DNA of 64,000 nt. Source: Paracamarosporium sp. OC-R06-R3 (lineage: Eukaryota > Ascomycota > Dothideomycetes > Pleosporales > Didymosphaeriaceae). Within the stretch, counting starts at the first letter, position 1. Every line of letters begins with the position of its first letter. Where the stretch lies: contig JACVRA010000200.1 of the NCBI GenBank assembly GCA_019828545.1, forward strand, positions 153,563 through 217,562, written 5' to 3'. Under the pieces are notes generated by a model that did no database searches, was not told where the DNA came from, and was given only the letters and a program-made list of their open reading frames with translations. Both the position numbers and the translations under genes were made by a program. This document shows, in pieces, positions 10,301 to 22,450 of this stretch.

Positions 10301-11957
10301 CTTCACTCGCTTGGACTATGTATGAGTGGGCCTTTGTACCAACAAACACAACGAATACGATGGATAATTCGGTCCCCCAGATTGCTAATTCTACAACTCA
10401 ACGCCAAGAATTCTTTGATTATGTTTCGTCGCCAGCAAACGTATCTTTTACGACGAGAGGAATTCGAGCTAGACTCGACTGTCATGCAAAGGTGTCAGAG
10501 GTGGAGTGGCTCGATCAGGCTGAAACGCTGTTTCAAAACGACCCAATCATCAAAAACAGGACGTTCGAAAATATCACAGGCTATGTTCTCCGCACCAACA
10601 TCTCATTGGACAAGGTTTTTGAGGTACCGGTATTTACCGTACCGAGGCGAATGTCCTGCTGCACCAACGGCACAGATCCAGAGGGATTGTCAGTTGTCGC
10701 ATACTGGTCAAACAACAGTACCATGAATGAAGAGCAGACAGCAGAGCCGGTAGATGAGCATGGTCCAGACAACATGGCTGTACCCGGCATTTGGCCGCGA
10801 AATTTCACTATCAAATGGATCGTTGGGCGAGCTGCAACCACTCCTATTTCCGGAACGACAGAGAACTACATCGATGTGCATGCGGGAAATGCAAATGAAA
10901 CACTTCTGTATTTCCCTGAAGAACCACGGATGTCGATTCTGAATTGTATACCTATTATTGAACATGCGAATGTGAGCATCACCTTTGCCAGATCGTCGGG
11001 CCAAATTCTCAAATTCAAGCTGCTCCATGAACCACAGCCAGCTCTAGATGCTTGGGCTCATGCTTACGACATCATATATCCGGAGCCAGCCTCGAATCTT
11101 AGCAATGGAAATGTTAGGTCAGTGTATCACCCAGCATGTTGAAGTCTCATTGCTGAAGAAGAGATGAGAATGATTACATAACAAATCAAGTCCGTTACTA
11201 ACAGGTGTCCAGTTATGGCTTCTACTTCTTGTCCCAAATGCTTACAGCTCCGCACATCATCCGCCAGGAAAAAGTAAGCTCTGGGCTTGTGCAAAACCGC
11301 ACCTTCGAAAATGTCAATTCGGAACATTACAACATCCGCGACACAGACCGGGGGCTGAATATGGATTTCATGTCTTACGCAAACCTCCAATTAGCGAGGA
11401 TGAATTCAACGCTTCTCCTGGACCCTGACAAGCTATTTGCGTATTCCGAGAAGACGTTTCAGACGTTCTTTAAACATTTTGCTGCTACGGGACGCTGGTC
11501 ATATGGCAGTAGTACCATTCAAGCTTCCATGTTCGAGGAGTATGAACAATTATCACGATTAAATCATGATGTCTCTGATTACGATCCTGGGTTCAATGGC
11601 ACTTTAACCGAGCACGTCATTGTTCTTTCTGCAACTGAGCTGGCGATCTGGCTCTCCCTCGGAATAATGTTCGCCCTCATTGTGATTCTGGTGGTTTTAA
11701 TCATATCTTTAAGGGTCGTGTATCCGCGGACTTCATTACAACACCCCATCGAGTGCCTGGCTGATGTTTTGTCATTAGTCGCAGGGAGTGACGAATTGAT
11801 GCGCTTAGTGCATACAAAGAGTCTGGAAGAGTTAGAGAAAAGTGGCCTAGAGACAAGACTGGGTTGGTTTAGGGATCGAAGAGGGATCACGAGATGGGGT
11901 ATTGAGGCGACAAGCAGAAACGTAGAATGGGTTAACGGCCCAATTAAAAAGAGTTAG
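7365..11957 (+). CDS. DUF3433 multi-pass membrane protein
   Basis: Exons 7365-7503, 7563-10046, 10091-11117 and 11213-11957 give 1464 aa. This is the large fungal family with DUF3433 membrane modules, of unknown function. The N-terminal 46 residues are Ser-rich and polar. A first membrane module spans about 60-220 (hydrophobic runs around LLMMVSSSLILAISLAVL and the following helices). A long Asn-rich, N-glycosylation-prone extracellular segment follows. The second DUF3433 module lies near 740-880, with WRPLSLRV, then LCWEGIDKSLRNLQPYLSMS. Another long ectodomain follows, then a last helix (about 1360-1385) and a short cytosolic tail. Introns are 59, 44 and 95 nt. The last donor is the weaker GTCAGT; a GTGTAT donor at 11122 paired with the acceptor ending at 11204 is an alternative that also stays in frame. 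Confidence 0.85.
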
Positions 11958-14191
11958 TAGTTGATGACGATCATATATAGATAGAATAGCCTCAATAAAA
12001 AGTATTTTAAAGAACTGGTATGATTTAGACAAAGCTAAAAAATCACTGTTACCCTTGTTTGTGGGTTGAGAAGAACGTGAGGGCATCTCTCTAAAAATAC
12101 GACTAGTGATTTGCGAAACGAGGCCTATAAAAGAGGTGGAAGTCTAGATAAATACCCTAATCTTAACATATTTTTGTCTTGAATTGAATATTTTATTATT
12201 TCTACTATAGAATCACAAAGACCGTTTACGGATAAGCCTTCAACCTAATGTTAGAAGACCGACTAACTTACATACACCACAGCTTACTAAATATAAGTAA
12301 GTCAGGAATAGCTTTTATAGAGAGTGAAAAATACAGTACATCATTTGAAAGAGGGTAGACATCGCTATCCAGGAATATTTTCTTTGATAAATGGCGACTG
12401 AGCTGCAGGATCGTAGTAAACTAGTGAAGCAAGATCTGGGAATGTTTGCTAGGATCTCATATGTTATGAACACTTTAGTATAACGGATGGGCAATCTAAA
12501 TCAGAAATGCCCAGTTTCCACCGAAGAGGGTGATGAGTAAATGGAGCAAACAGTTACATGTTCTTACCCAAGGGCGGTGCGGCGATGAATTGGAAAGGCT
12601 TCAGAGAACGCGATACGATACAGGTTTTGGAATTCTAAGGAATTCCCTTTTTCTTGATACAGTAAGGTAATCATTTGGTAGGTGGTCAAGACGATTAACG
12701 ATGGCAAAAGATGAGTGCGTGTAATTCTCGTACTAATATCCTCGTTGAACCGATTAATAGAACACTTCGAACATTGCACTGGTTGGTGGGCCCCTACTAC
12801 AGACGTGGACATCCATAGAACAGGCGCCCTAGATGATAACACATTCTTGTTCTGCTCTCAATATGATGTAATCGCCTGGCTCGCTTTTCGGATCTTGGCA
12901 AAGAATCTCATTGCCCTTGAAAAAAAAAAATCTTATAAACAGATTCAAAGAATCAAGAATCCAACCATAATCGAGTAACTCCACCAATTCCTGGATTGGA
13001 GGAATTTGTGTGCCTCAATCGCTTTGCGTAAATTCTGTGCGCAATTATTATGGTCTTGTGGAACATCAAGTTGGATGTGGAGCTCAGGAGAGCAGGCGGC
13101 ATAGAGAACGTTGTGGTGTCCGGAAGAAGTGCCCTCAGTAATTGGAAGGATAGGATTCGGGTGATTGTCCGAATAGACCTCTCCAACGCAAAGTTACAGC
13201 TTGTAATGAATGGAGCGGATGTGCGACATCGACATGCAGGAAGGAAAGTCCGATGTTAGAGAAAACGCCGAGGGGTCGATGACTTGGCCTCCGCTTGCGT
13301 TGATAACCTTAATAGATCATAGAGGCTGATCAGCAAAAGATCCAGTTGGGAAGATGGTCATGACATATGAGGAACGTAGGAGAAGGGGATCTCTAGATGA
13401 GAGGTGGATGAGGCTTATGACGGTTTAAATACTTGATGCGAGAGCCTAGATACTGTATGTAATTAAGACGCTAGTCAGATGAAGAAAGTGCAGATGCTGC
13501 ACCGAAGCATGTCTACAGCTGACAATTGCATTAATTCCTACGACAGTAGAGTGTTATTGCACGTTCGTGGCTGTATTGCCGGCTACCTATAGGTTAGAGC
13601 TATGAATGTGCCTGCCCCGCTCACGCGAGTCTTACTTGTCAGCCCCTGACGACATAAAGCCCTCAGAAAGGACTTTAGGCGAGTGGCGAAGAATATTTCA
13701 GTCATTCCAGTGCGGATCTTTTCCAGGGAAAAATTCTATGCATAACTAAACCCTACGCTCCACATACCGCGCGGCGCGCTCACCTACGGCAGGAAGTACT
13801 TTATACTAGACTTACGCAGAATTACAGACCTAGTCGAGTACTTTACTAGTCCTGCAATGATATTAAAGAGTTTTCCAAAATATTACCTGAGTAAAGAAGA
13901 CTTGGGACTAATATTACATTTTGAGATAGTTCGGACTCTTGCGCATTAGGTTTATTTATCTATGTGGGGCTAGACTGCAAGGCTCTACATCCTATACAGT
14001 GAAATACGTAACTACCACATTACCTGTTAGGCTATAAATCCTTGCTTTTATTACGAAGCTATATATTTGCAATAAATCTTAAAGCTATTATTGTATAGTA
14101 TTTGGTGCGCAGCTCCGCTGTGGTACCGACTTACTGGGATCTCACACTGGATCTAACACTCACTTGATATTATACTTGAAAGATCTTTAAG
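11958..14191. other. AT-rich gene-poor spacer
   Basis: About 2.2 kb without a supportable gene. Short open frames near 12.56-13.26 kb on both strands lack domains and overlap one another. The stretch 13.7-14.2 kb is AT-rich with many stop codons in all frames and could be an old repeat remnant, but I cannot identify one. Confidence 0.5.
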
Positions 14192-15912
14192 CTAAAAATA
14201 TTTATCTCGGAGTTTGATACGTACTAAGATACTGTGATCTAATCTCGCCAATATTTCTCGACCCTTTTTATTTGACTGTAGTGCTTCGCATGCGATATGC
14301 AAAGGAAAAACTGCAGAATAGATCCCATATAACTCAAATTCCTGCTGTAAGACATATTCCATGCTTTGGTATATTCCAATACTTAATTTAAGACAGGCAT
14401 CCTGGAGACTTTCGGTTCCATGTGATAGTGAGGGTCTTGGCATGTTTGGAAACTTTTTTAGCAAGCCATGGATATGCGTGAGACATATAAGTTGGAATGT
14501 CCACAGGTACGTGAAGACGTTGGCTGTGCTAATATCACAATACCATAACAGGTCCAGTTCCTGTTTTGTGGGTTCCACAGATAACCTGTGCCAGAACAGT
14601 GGTGTTGGATTACTGGCCAAGAACGAGCAGCACCAAGTCTCAAGACGAGCGTTTGTTTCTGTAAGCTCCTTGACATGTTCTTGGGCGTCCTGCAACGCCA
14701 CTTCGGAGAAATCGTGTGCCGAATTGTCGATATGCTCTAAGACGCCTGGTACGCATGCCGCTAGTCCTAGAAGATCTTGCATTACTGCACCGTCATGATG
14801 CTGAAATGGCTTCTTGATCCAATCATCGTTCGCCAGGAAAGTCGCTTTGCGGAGGGTGAAAGCCTTGATAATCTGACAGATTGAAAAGTGAGTCCGGAGA
14901 GATACCACTTATAACCAAGTTCTGTACACTCACCAATAATGGTCTGAAGCCTACAAAAAGTGTGTGCTCAATGTCCGATGCGAAGGTTTCAGGAGATAAT
15001 AGCTGAATCATGTTGCTGACGCCTTCAGCATGCACCAGCCAGCTTGTCGGAACTATTGGTAGAAGGATCTGTTTTGAAGAACTCGTTTGTTAGTGTATTG
15101 CCTTAACAATTATCTCTCATAGAGTAAAGCTCTCTGGCGCGAGGGTCGGTTAGGAATTAGGGGACATTACCTCCACGAGAGCTAGGCACATGACAGCCGC
15201 AACCAATTCGTTCTGATATACATTGCCAGCCTGTGCAAGATCATGTGTCAAATGTCGAATGCTATGCTCGTACCGAGCCGACGCAACCTGGAGCAAATCC
15301 TTGCCGGATTGATGAGCGATAATAGCCGAGACTAAAGCATTGATCGCTGAGTGCAAGCAACTAGCAAAAGGCCCAGTAGTAGAAGTAAGCTTAGGCAGAG
15401 CCGTAACCCAAGATCCGCATACTTGAGAACGGCATACGTAGCAGTCGTCAAATTGGAGCAAGGATTCTATTTGAGGAACGTAGGAGCGCAGAATTAGAGA
15501 GATCATCTGTCGAATGTTCATGCTCTCATCGAATGCCGATCGAACATTAAATACTGAACAATGAGATACTTCATCGCCCCCTCGAGAATTGTTCGTTGCC
15601 GTCTCCGTTTCAGAAGAGACGACATGATCGGACGTGGACGACTCGCGTGTTGAGTTTGATAGTGACGATGAGTTGGTTGCATGTCTTGAATCTGATGCTG
15701 CTTTATTTGAGACAAATGGTACAAACTGGGCGTTGGGATATCCTTCGCAAACGTGTTTGCTGAATTGACACTGTGAACACGCCGGAGCCTTGCCGTCACA
15801 CTCCAAGCATACCACCCCGATTAGTTTGGACGCTAGCAAGAGAGGCATGAAAACTAACTCGAATTTTACGTCGCCGACAAGTATGGCACAGATTTTTCAT
15901 CCTAACTTTCAT
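14192..15912 (-). CDS. Zn2Cys6 transcription factor
   Basis: Minus-strand exons in transcript order are 15912-15859, 15800-15171, 15068-14934 and 14872-14192, giving 499 aa. The first intron (58 nt) splits the DNA-binding domain. After splicing the six zinc ligands are C9, C12, C19, C26, C29 and C36, a C-x2-C-x6-C-x6-C-x2-C-x6-C binuclear cluster. A Ser/Thr-rich linker follows, then a helical regulatory region of the Fungal_trans_2/DUF3468 type, including W-x2-H (SWLVHAEG) and the conserved C-terminal helices. An in-frame stop lies just upstream of the ATG at 15912; M5 at 15900 is an alternative start. It is divergent from the MBL-fold hydrolase at 16475, which could be a target. Function as a nuclear regulator is known for the family; the target is inferred. 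Confidence 0.88.
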
Positions 15913-16474
15913 ACTGTATTGGTGTTACTGCAACAGGAATTGGGACGTGTGTCGATGTTCTGGTTCAACACTCGAGACGATCATTTGATGTGTGTTGGCT
16001 CGGAGAACATTTACGTAGTCGATCAATGCATAGCTTTGAGAGCTGACTTGGAAGCTGACGGTCGTTCTCACGGATGACGCCAGGGTCCAGAGTTGAATCT
16101 GTCCGATCGGCTGAGCTTATTGTGTGGGTCGGGTTATGCGCCTGTTTTGAGCTTAGCGTGAGCGTCTCCCTAGTCTGTCATTAGCAGGCTTGTATAACCA
16201 ATAAGATAGCCTGCAGGTGAGCCACATCCATGATCGGACGAATCAGCGATAGGCGGCAAGTAACGTGACCTTTGGACTACCCATCGCGCTTCAAGTTTAT
16301 TAAACAGTTTTCTATCGCCGACCAGGAGATTGTAGTTGATTATGCAAACTTAGGATGCTGTAAAATCTTTATTTGTAATCCAAGCAAATATAAATCTGAT
16401 GGCTACCTTACGAAGCGTTGTTTTCTCCGGTATCTCAGCGATCGCTGTTTACATCTCAGCAATCACCGTTCACA
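15913..16474. promoter_or_regulatory. Divergent promoter between Zn2Cys6 regulator and MBL hydrolase
   Basis: A 562-base region between two divergent start codons, so both promoters must lie here. No other gene is supported. The plus-strand frame beginning at 16399 is out of phase with the hydrolase and ends inside it. Confidence 0.5.
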
Positions 16475-17305
16475 ATGTCCGCCTCTACGCTCGCGAACAA
16501 GATCAACATCACTCATATTGGAACCGCTACGGCGGTCCTCGAAATCGACGGCATAACCTTCCTCACCGATCCATTTTTCTCGCCTGATGGCAGTGAATGG
16601 CCAACGCCCAACGGAGTGCTCCTCAAAGTACATGATGACCCTGCTCTGAGAATGAACGAACTTCCTCACATTGACGCGGTCCTTCTAAGCCATGAGAATC
16701 ATCCGGACAATCTCGACGAGCTCGGACGTCAGCTGCTCGATGGACGTCATGTTGTCACCACGAAAGACGGCGCGAAAAATCTCGCACCACGACCCAGCGT
16801 CCTTGGCTTCAGCGATTGGGAAGAGAGGCAGGTCCAAATTGCCGGAACTACCTTCGATATCACTGCTACGCCTTGTAAACACTGGCCTGGCCATGAGTGT
16901 GTTGGTTTCATACTGCATACCGAAAATTTTGGCCTTGCAGCAGACGGCCGTCCAAACGCAGTGTACTTTTCGGGTGATACTGTATACGTGGAAGAGCTTG
17001 CCAGGATGTCTGAGAAGTACCACATCACGGTCGCACTGATGAATCTTGGCAAAGCAACCTTCTATGAAGTCACCCCTGAAGGTAAACCCGGTCAGCCAGG
17101 CGAATCCCTCCAGATTACCATGGATGGTCGCCAAGCCGCCCGTCTCTTTCGAGACATCAAAGCAGACGTGCTAGTGCCTATGCACTATGAATCATGGGAT
17201 CATTTTACTCAGGATCAGGAGGGACTTGCTCAGGAGTTCAAAGATGAAGGCATACTGCCACATGTCCGCTGGCTGCAGCCAGGTAAAGCTGTAAAAGTTT
17301 ATTGA
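16475..17305 (+). CDS. Metallo-beta-lactamase-fold hydrolase (UlaG-like)
   Basis: A 276-aa intronless cytosolic protein of the metallo-beta-lactamase superfamily (UlaG/Lactamase_B_2 type). The N-terminus reads ITHIGTATAVLEIDG, then the strand LTDPFFS. The metal motif is SHENHPDNLD (72-81), with H73, H76 and D78; position 75 is Asn where an HxHxDH-type motif carries His. Later metal-site elements are TPCKHWPGHE, FSGDTVY and VPMHYESW. The ATG at 16475 is the first in frame. The substrate is unknown; relatives include lactonases and phosphodiesterases. It shares an upstream region with a divergent Zn2Cys6 gene. Superfamily assignment is firm and activity uncertain because of the Asn. Confidence 0.9.
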   Translation: MSASTLANKINITHIGTATAVLEIDGITFLTDPFFSPDGSEWPTPNGVLLKVHDDPALRMNELPHIDAVLLSHENHPDNLDELGRQLLDGRHVVTTKDGAKNLAPRPSVLGFSDWEERQVQIAGTTFDITATPCKHWPGHECVGFILHTENFGLAADGRPNAVYFSGDTVYVEELARMSEKYHITVALMNLGKATFYEVTPEGKPGQPGESLQITMDGRQAARLFRDIKADVLVPMHYESWDHFTQDQEGLAQEFKDEGILPHVRWLQPGKAVKVY

Positions 17306-18008
17306 GCTTCCTGCTGTTCCATGGGTTGTTCCCAAAAATCGATATATATGGCGATAAAACCACCGAGTGGCGAAACCGTATATCCATAGATTCAGAATTA
17401 CCGTTCGTCCGAATTAAGACGTATTACATCAACAGTTTCATGTTGTATTTGTACAAATGCAGTCCTGGGTGTCCAAAACTCTTATCATAATTTTCAGAAT
17501 TGGCTTGGTAATCAACAATCTGTCAGCGAGTGATTCTGTATGCAGAGATCGCACAAGAACCGAACCACATCAAAGGCCTGCGGACAGAAAACTCTATGGG
17601 AGTTGTGGATTGTACCTGATCTAAAGAACGAGCACATGTTTGGTGCATCTGTCTATGTACCGTATCTACAGGAACTCAGTAATCTTTATGTGGAGTTTCC
17701 ACAGCTCACCAAACAAGAAAAGTGTCTTCAAAATGACTAAGTTCGTTGCGTTGGAGTCTTCCCAAGGCTCCAGATGACGGTCAACTTGTGCACAGACATG
17801 CTTGAGTATGATTACCAACTTGCTCCGCTTGAGGTGATAACCGACATCAATGCAAGGGCCAGAATCGCGGTTCGCGAGCAAAATTGTTATTCACGCAAAT
17901 TCGGTTTTTGATACTGGATTTGGTTTAGTGTAGACAGAGTGTCGAATGCACGGCCTCGCAGAAATTATTGTTAGTTCTTGATTTCTAATCGATCTAATCG
18001 AAGGTTAA
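17306..18008. other. Intergenic region
   Basis: About 700 bases with no supported gene. Two short overlapping frames (17540-17740 plus and 17666-17881 minus) show no domain. It holds the 3' flank of the hydrolase and promoter of the MFS gene. Confidence 0.5.
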
Positions 18009-19646
18009 ATGGCCCAATCTGCACAATGCTCAGAACATACGCTACCTCGCTTTCACAGACGTCCTCGAAACCGACAAAGCTTATCGCAAAGCCTTCCGAT
18101 CTTGTCCTTAAGAAAACGGGAAGCACGCTGGAAGATAATGAATGACGAAGGATGGAAACGAAACTCAACGTCTGATGGCTGTATACCTGAACGAGGCTAT
18201 CCAGAAACAGATGCCTTGAGTTGTGTCCTCAGCAATGGGCTTCCTGATAACAATTCGGAGCAACATTCAATTCCCGACGGAGGTTCAACCGCCTGGATGG
18301 CTGGTAAGTATATCATTTCAGAAAGCATCGAATGACCCTAACATAAGAATCCCTTAGTACTCGCTTGCTTTCTTGTCATTATGAACACGTGGTTAGTTTT
18401 TGTCATCGGATACTCCAATTCTCGGAAGCTTACGCGCACTAAAGGGGCATGATAATCTCATTTGGCGTTTTCCAAACCTACTACGTCTCAACACTCGACC
18501 AAACACGATCGGACATTGCGTGGGTCGGTTCTTTAGCCGTCTTCCTCCTCTTCTTCACGGGTGTCGTGAGCGGCCGTCTCACAGATGCAGGGTACTTCCG
18601 TACGATCACAACCACTGGTGCATTTCTTGTCGTTCTGGGAACCTTCATGACATCTCTTTCTGAAAGCTACTGGCAGATCATCCTAGCACAAGGAACCTGT
18701 ACTGGTTTGGGAAATGGCCTCCTTCTCACGCCTATGATGGCCCTAATGACTACATATTTCAAAAGAAGACTCCCGTTGGTCATGGGAATAGCCGCTTGTG
18801 GAAGCGTGACAGGGGGGTTAATTTACCCCAGCATGGCACGAACACTACTACCGACGATTGGTTTCGGGTGGACTTTGAGAGCGATGGGCTTTATACAGTT
18901 AGGAACATTTGCAATTGCCCTAGCTTGTGGCAAGCCGAAGCAGACTCCAAGAAAATCAGCGCCAATTCTGGATTGGTCTGTTTTCAAGGAAATTCCGTTT
19001 ACTCTATACCTAGTAGGGTCTTTCATGGTCAGTGGCAATTGCATACTTACAGTCTTGTCTATCTGAGCTACACAGCTCACTAACGAAGTTGCAGGCTTTT
19101 ATTGGGGTGTTCTTTCCCTTTTTCTTCCTTAGTTCTTATGCGCGGGACAAGCAAGGAATGTCTTACACTGAGTCCCTCAACCTTACACTGACTCTGAATG
19201 GCATTGGATTCGCTGCCCGCTTATTGCCTAGCTTGATTGCGCGGTACATTGGTACAATGAATGTGTTCATAACATTCGTATTTGCCGCGGCCATATGCAT
19301 ATATACTTGGATACCAGTCCATTCGACACCTGGATTGTACATATGGACCACATTTAACAGTCTATCTATAGGTGGCGTCCAGTCTTTGTTCCTTGCTGTG
19401 GTTCCCGTAATCAATTCGGACATGACGAAGGTGGGAGCGCGGTTGGGAATCATCTCCGCAGCAGTTGGCCTTGGTGCGTTGATTGGGTCTCCTATCTCTG
19501 GCATCATAATATCATCAAACGAGGGTTCATATGCTGGTGCTCAGCTCTTCTCGGGTAGCACCTTGATCATGGGAGGCTTTATAATGCTCGCTGCACGAGA
19601 GGCGAAGAGGCGGCAGAACCAGCAGAGATTTTGGATGAAGATGTAA
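18009..19646 (+). CDS. MFS transporter, monocarboxylate (MCT/SLC16-like) type
   Basis: Exons 18009-18303, 18358-18391, 18445-19027 and 19095-19646 give 487 aa. The cytosolic N-terminus is about 95 residues and polar. The membrane part starts with the family sequence NTWGMIISFGVFQTYY, rebuilt across a 34-base micro-exon. It continues with SGRLTDAGYFR (the loop 2-3 motif of MFS), GNGLLLTPMMAL, then a second bundle with FFPFFFLSSYARDK and the GLGALIGSPISGIII segment. Twelve helices are plausible. Introns are 54, 53 and 67 nt. Fungal members take up monocarboxylates, riboflavin or nicotinate-like compounds, or export metabolites; the substrate here is unknown. It lies downstream of the MBL hydrolase on the same strand. 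Confidence 0.88.
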
Positions 19647-22450
19647 AAGTAATGTACTTGGATCGGTTCGATATAGTTCATTGCAGAGACACCTGGTCAA
19701 AGCCCCATTTTGATGCTGATATTCTTTTGTCTCTGTTGGATTGCATCCTTGAGCATCTTATCTCTCATCTATATTCAAGTTTTTCCTTATAGCTACGCAT
19801 GATAGTAATAACTTAGCACTCAACCAGCCTATGGAGATAAGCCTTCTTGGGTCTCTTTATAATATTGGAAAAACACCATATCGTAACTACAACACTATCG
19901 GCTAAGCCGGTGAAATAAGAGACTACGGTAACACCCTGTACCGAACAGGTATTCCAGGCCTGAGTTTCCCTTGGACAGTCCTCAAATTGACAAGTACATT
20001 ACGTTGGCCTACACTGAACGTCTGGACCCTATAGCCCGATAGAACTCCCAGACCGGAGTCTATCCATCTCATCATAAATAATCTCGAATCACCACTCTGG
20101 AACAATTCGATTTTCTGGGGATGTTTTCGCTTCCAGAGTACCCTTTGCTTCCATGTACGTGTTCATACTAACCTAACTGCCACTCTCTGGCGATATAAGC
20201 TGTAAATCTTTCGCTTCACCATCTACTTTGCGGGATAATATACGTCCTTGATCTATGCCATTTGCAGCTATTGTGACCTGGTTCCACTCTCGCGGATGCT
20301 CACACCAATCTTCTGCGCAGCGATCTGCTCATACTGCAACGTGTCGTGCTGTCGCCAGATTTGAGCCCATTGCTAGCCCTAAGGATCAACTCTTAGCTTG
20401 TGAGGTGGGTGGGTTAGATCGAGGCCTTGGAGATAGATAGAAAACCAATCAAGCCATAGTAGATTAAGACGAAAATATCCCATTTTCTCTAAGTATGATG
20501 ATATCTCAACGCAGGAGTCTCCTCATGATGTAGCAGCCGATAAAGTGACAATAGTCTCCTTATGTAATGCCAGATCAATCCGAGTGGTACAGAAGCCACA
20601 AGAAATCCACAGATATGTGGGGACTAGTCCCCACGGCACAATACATGCTGAAAATGTCTTTGAGGCATACTCGCGTTGACCTGGCGATCTTGAAGTTGAC
20701 AGATGAGCTGGGTATTGCGGCCGACCCGAGCCCCTATGCGTCGGTGAACCGTAGGCTAGCCGCAATGGTCTCCATGTATCCTGTGACGGCAGGAGCTTTG
20801 GTGCAGGAGCTTTGGTGCACGTGCTCACGTGTTTGCCTAGCACCTAGCGTATATAGGCCACACAGCTCAGTTGAGAGCTCGACAGATAGTTGATACACAA
20901 TCTTCTGACCCTCTTTTTGATCACCCTCTGCGTGATCTCACATATCCGGTGACGTTTTTGGCATCAAACCTGGTTAGAATATCTATACTATATGGATATA
21001 AATTCTCTTTTACATTCGGATGAACACACAAGGTACTAGCAATGGTCTTTCGGGATCTCTCCTTTATGATTAACTGTGGCTGCCACGTCTGCAAGTCGAA
21101 ACTCTTGCTTCTCGTTCTGTGACGTATTCCACTCGTCCTTCGAGGATTGCTTGATGGCCTCAAAATCCTTGGAGAGCGCTCTAACTGGAGGGTTGGCTGG
21201 AATAAAGTCCCTTGAAGTTGTTTTCGAACCCCCATGTATTGGTCTCGTGCAGTGAAAATTCGACAGACACACATATGAAATAAGACCCACACTTAGCACC
21301 TGAAGAAGTTAAGGCCTGTGCTTTTTTTTTGGAGAAATTTAAATTCTAACATCTAACAGAGACTGAGCGCTAGATTCATTGTCCATTCAAAACCGAGTGC
21401 GTCTAGACGCTGGACATGCAGCATTTCTATGCCAAGACGCCAATACCCGAGTGTGTCGACCTTTACGATATATCCATGTCAGGATCATTCCTACCTTTAA
21501 TAGTGAAGGTTGGTGCATGATTTGAATGTTGCAACCAAAGGAGCATACAGTCGTAGAAAACTAGAACAAGAAGCCCACGGCAGAAATATCAATAAAATAA
21601 TTCCCAGTCGCATACCATTAGCAGCTGGAATGTGCGTACATTGAATAATCATTTGAGTGCACTACCAGCACTAAGATCAGAGGTATTTCTTTCACTATTG
21701 CAACATTAACGAACCCGACCCCGGCTGACTGGCTGGCAGGCCTTGAAACCATCCTTTTAGCCAAGAAAAGCACGAGAGTACCATGTACACAACGTGACGG
21801 AAGAAATTTCGACGAAGGTAGGAAAACGAAGGTACGGGGATCGTCTTTTGACGAGATTGAGGAACTGGCGAAGAAGGGAGGTGATCACTAAGCAGATGCA
21901 GCCCGGTGGCATAGATTTTGATAGTAAAGGCAAAGGCGTCAGAATTGGCTACAAAAAAGCTGAAATAGTCCATTCGTCATGCGCAATAGTCGTAACAGGT
22001 GCATAAATTTGCACCAAGTTGGTCCTCTTACAATGAGTATCGTAGGACACATTTGTAATGATATCCAATTTGGATTTGAACCTTTATGTAAACTATCTAT
22101 ACTAATCCATAATTTAACCTTCATAACGTGTGTATACATTGAATTTCAACTTTAATTGACTTGAAATATTTTAGCTAGGTTGTCGGCACATTCCTCGCTC
22201 CTAAGTTTCTCACATGAAGAATGTATCACACGATGATATAACTTGTAAAAGCATTCCTATCTCTAAGGAAGCTTCATTGAATCTATAGGTTGGATAGGCC
22301 ACATCAACGTATCATATATTATCATATACGTGTATTCTGTAACGGACATTCGGACAAGTCGATGGAGCAAAAGCACCGTTTGACTCCAACCAGTGCTTGA
22401 TCAATAAAATGAATTAGATTCGAGAGACCATTGTAAACCTGAGTTCTCTT
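19647..22450. other. 2.8-kb spacer without recognisable genes
   Basis: Short frames on both strands (for example 20523-20843 and 21036-21299 on minus) show no domain, signal peptide or family motif. Apart from a perfect 14-bp tandem duplication at 20791 I see no structure. It may include 3' UTRs of the flanking genes. Confidence 0.5.
20791..20818. repeat. 14-bp tandem duplication
   Basis: The unit AGGAGCTTTGGTGC occurs twice head to tail at 20791-20804 and 20805-20818 without mismatch. It is short and probably a replication-slippage product. Confidence 0.8.

Noticed and set aside
12564..13259. Overlapping ORFs at 12564-12842 (minus), 12715-12978 (plus), 12953-13186 (minus) and 13050-13259 (plus)
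   Set aside because: No frame carries a recognisable domain and splicing them does not create one.
16399..16587. Possible upstream start giving the MBL hydrolase a membrane anchor (MATLRSVVFSGISAIAV)
   Set aside because: That ATG is in a different frame from the hydrolase and no splice pair links them in phase.
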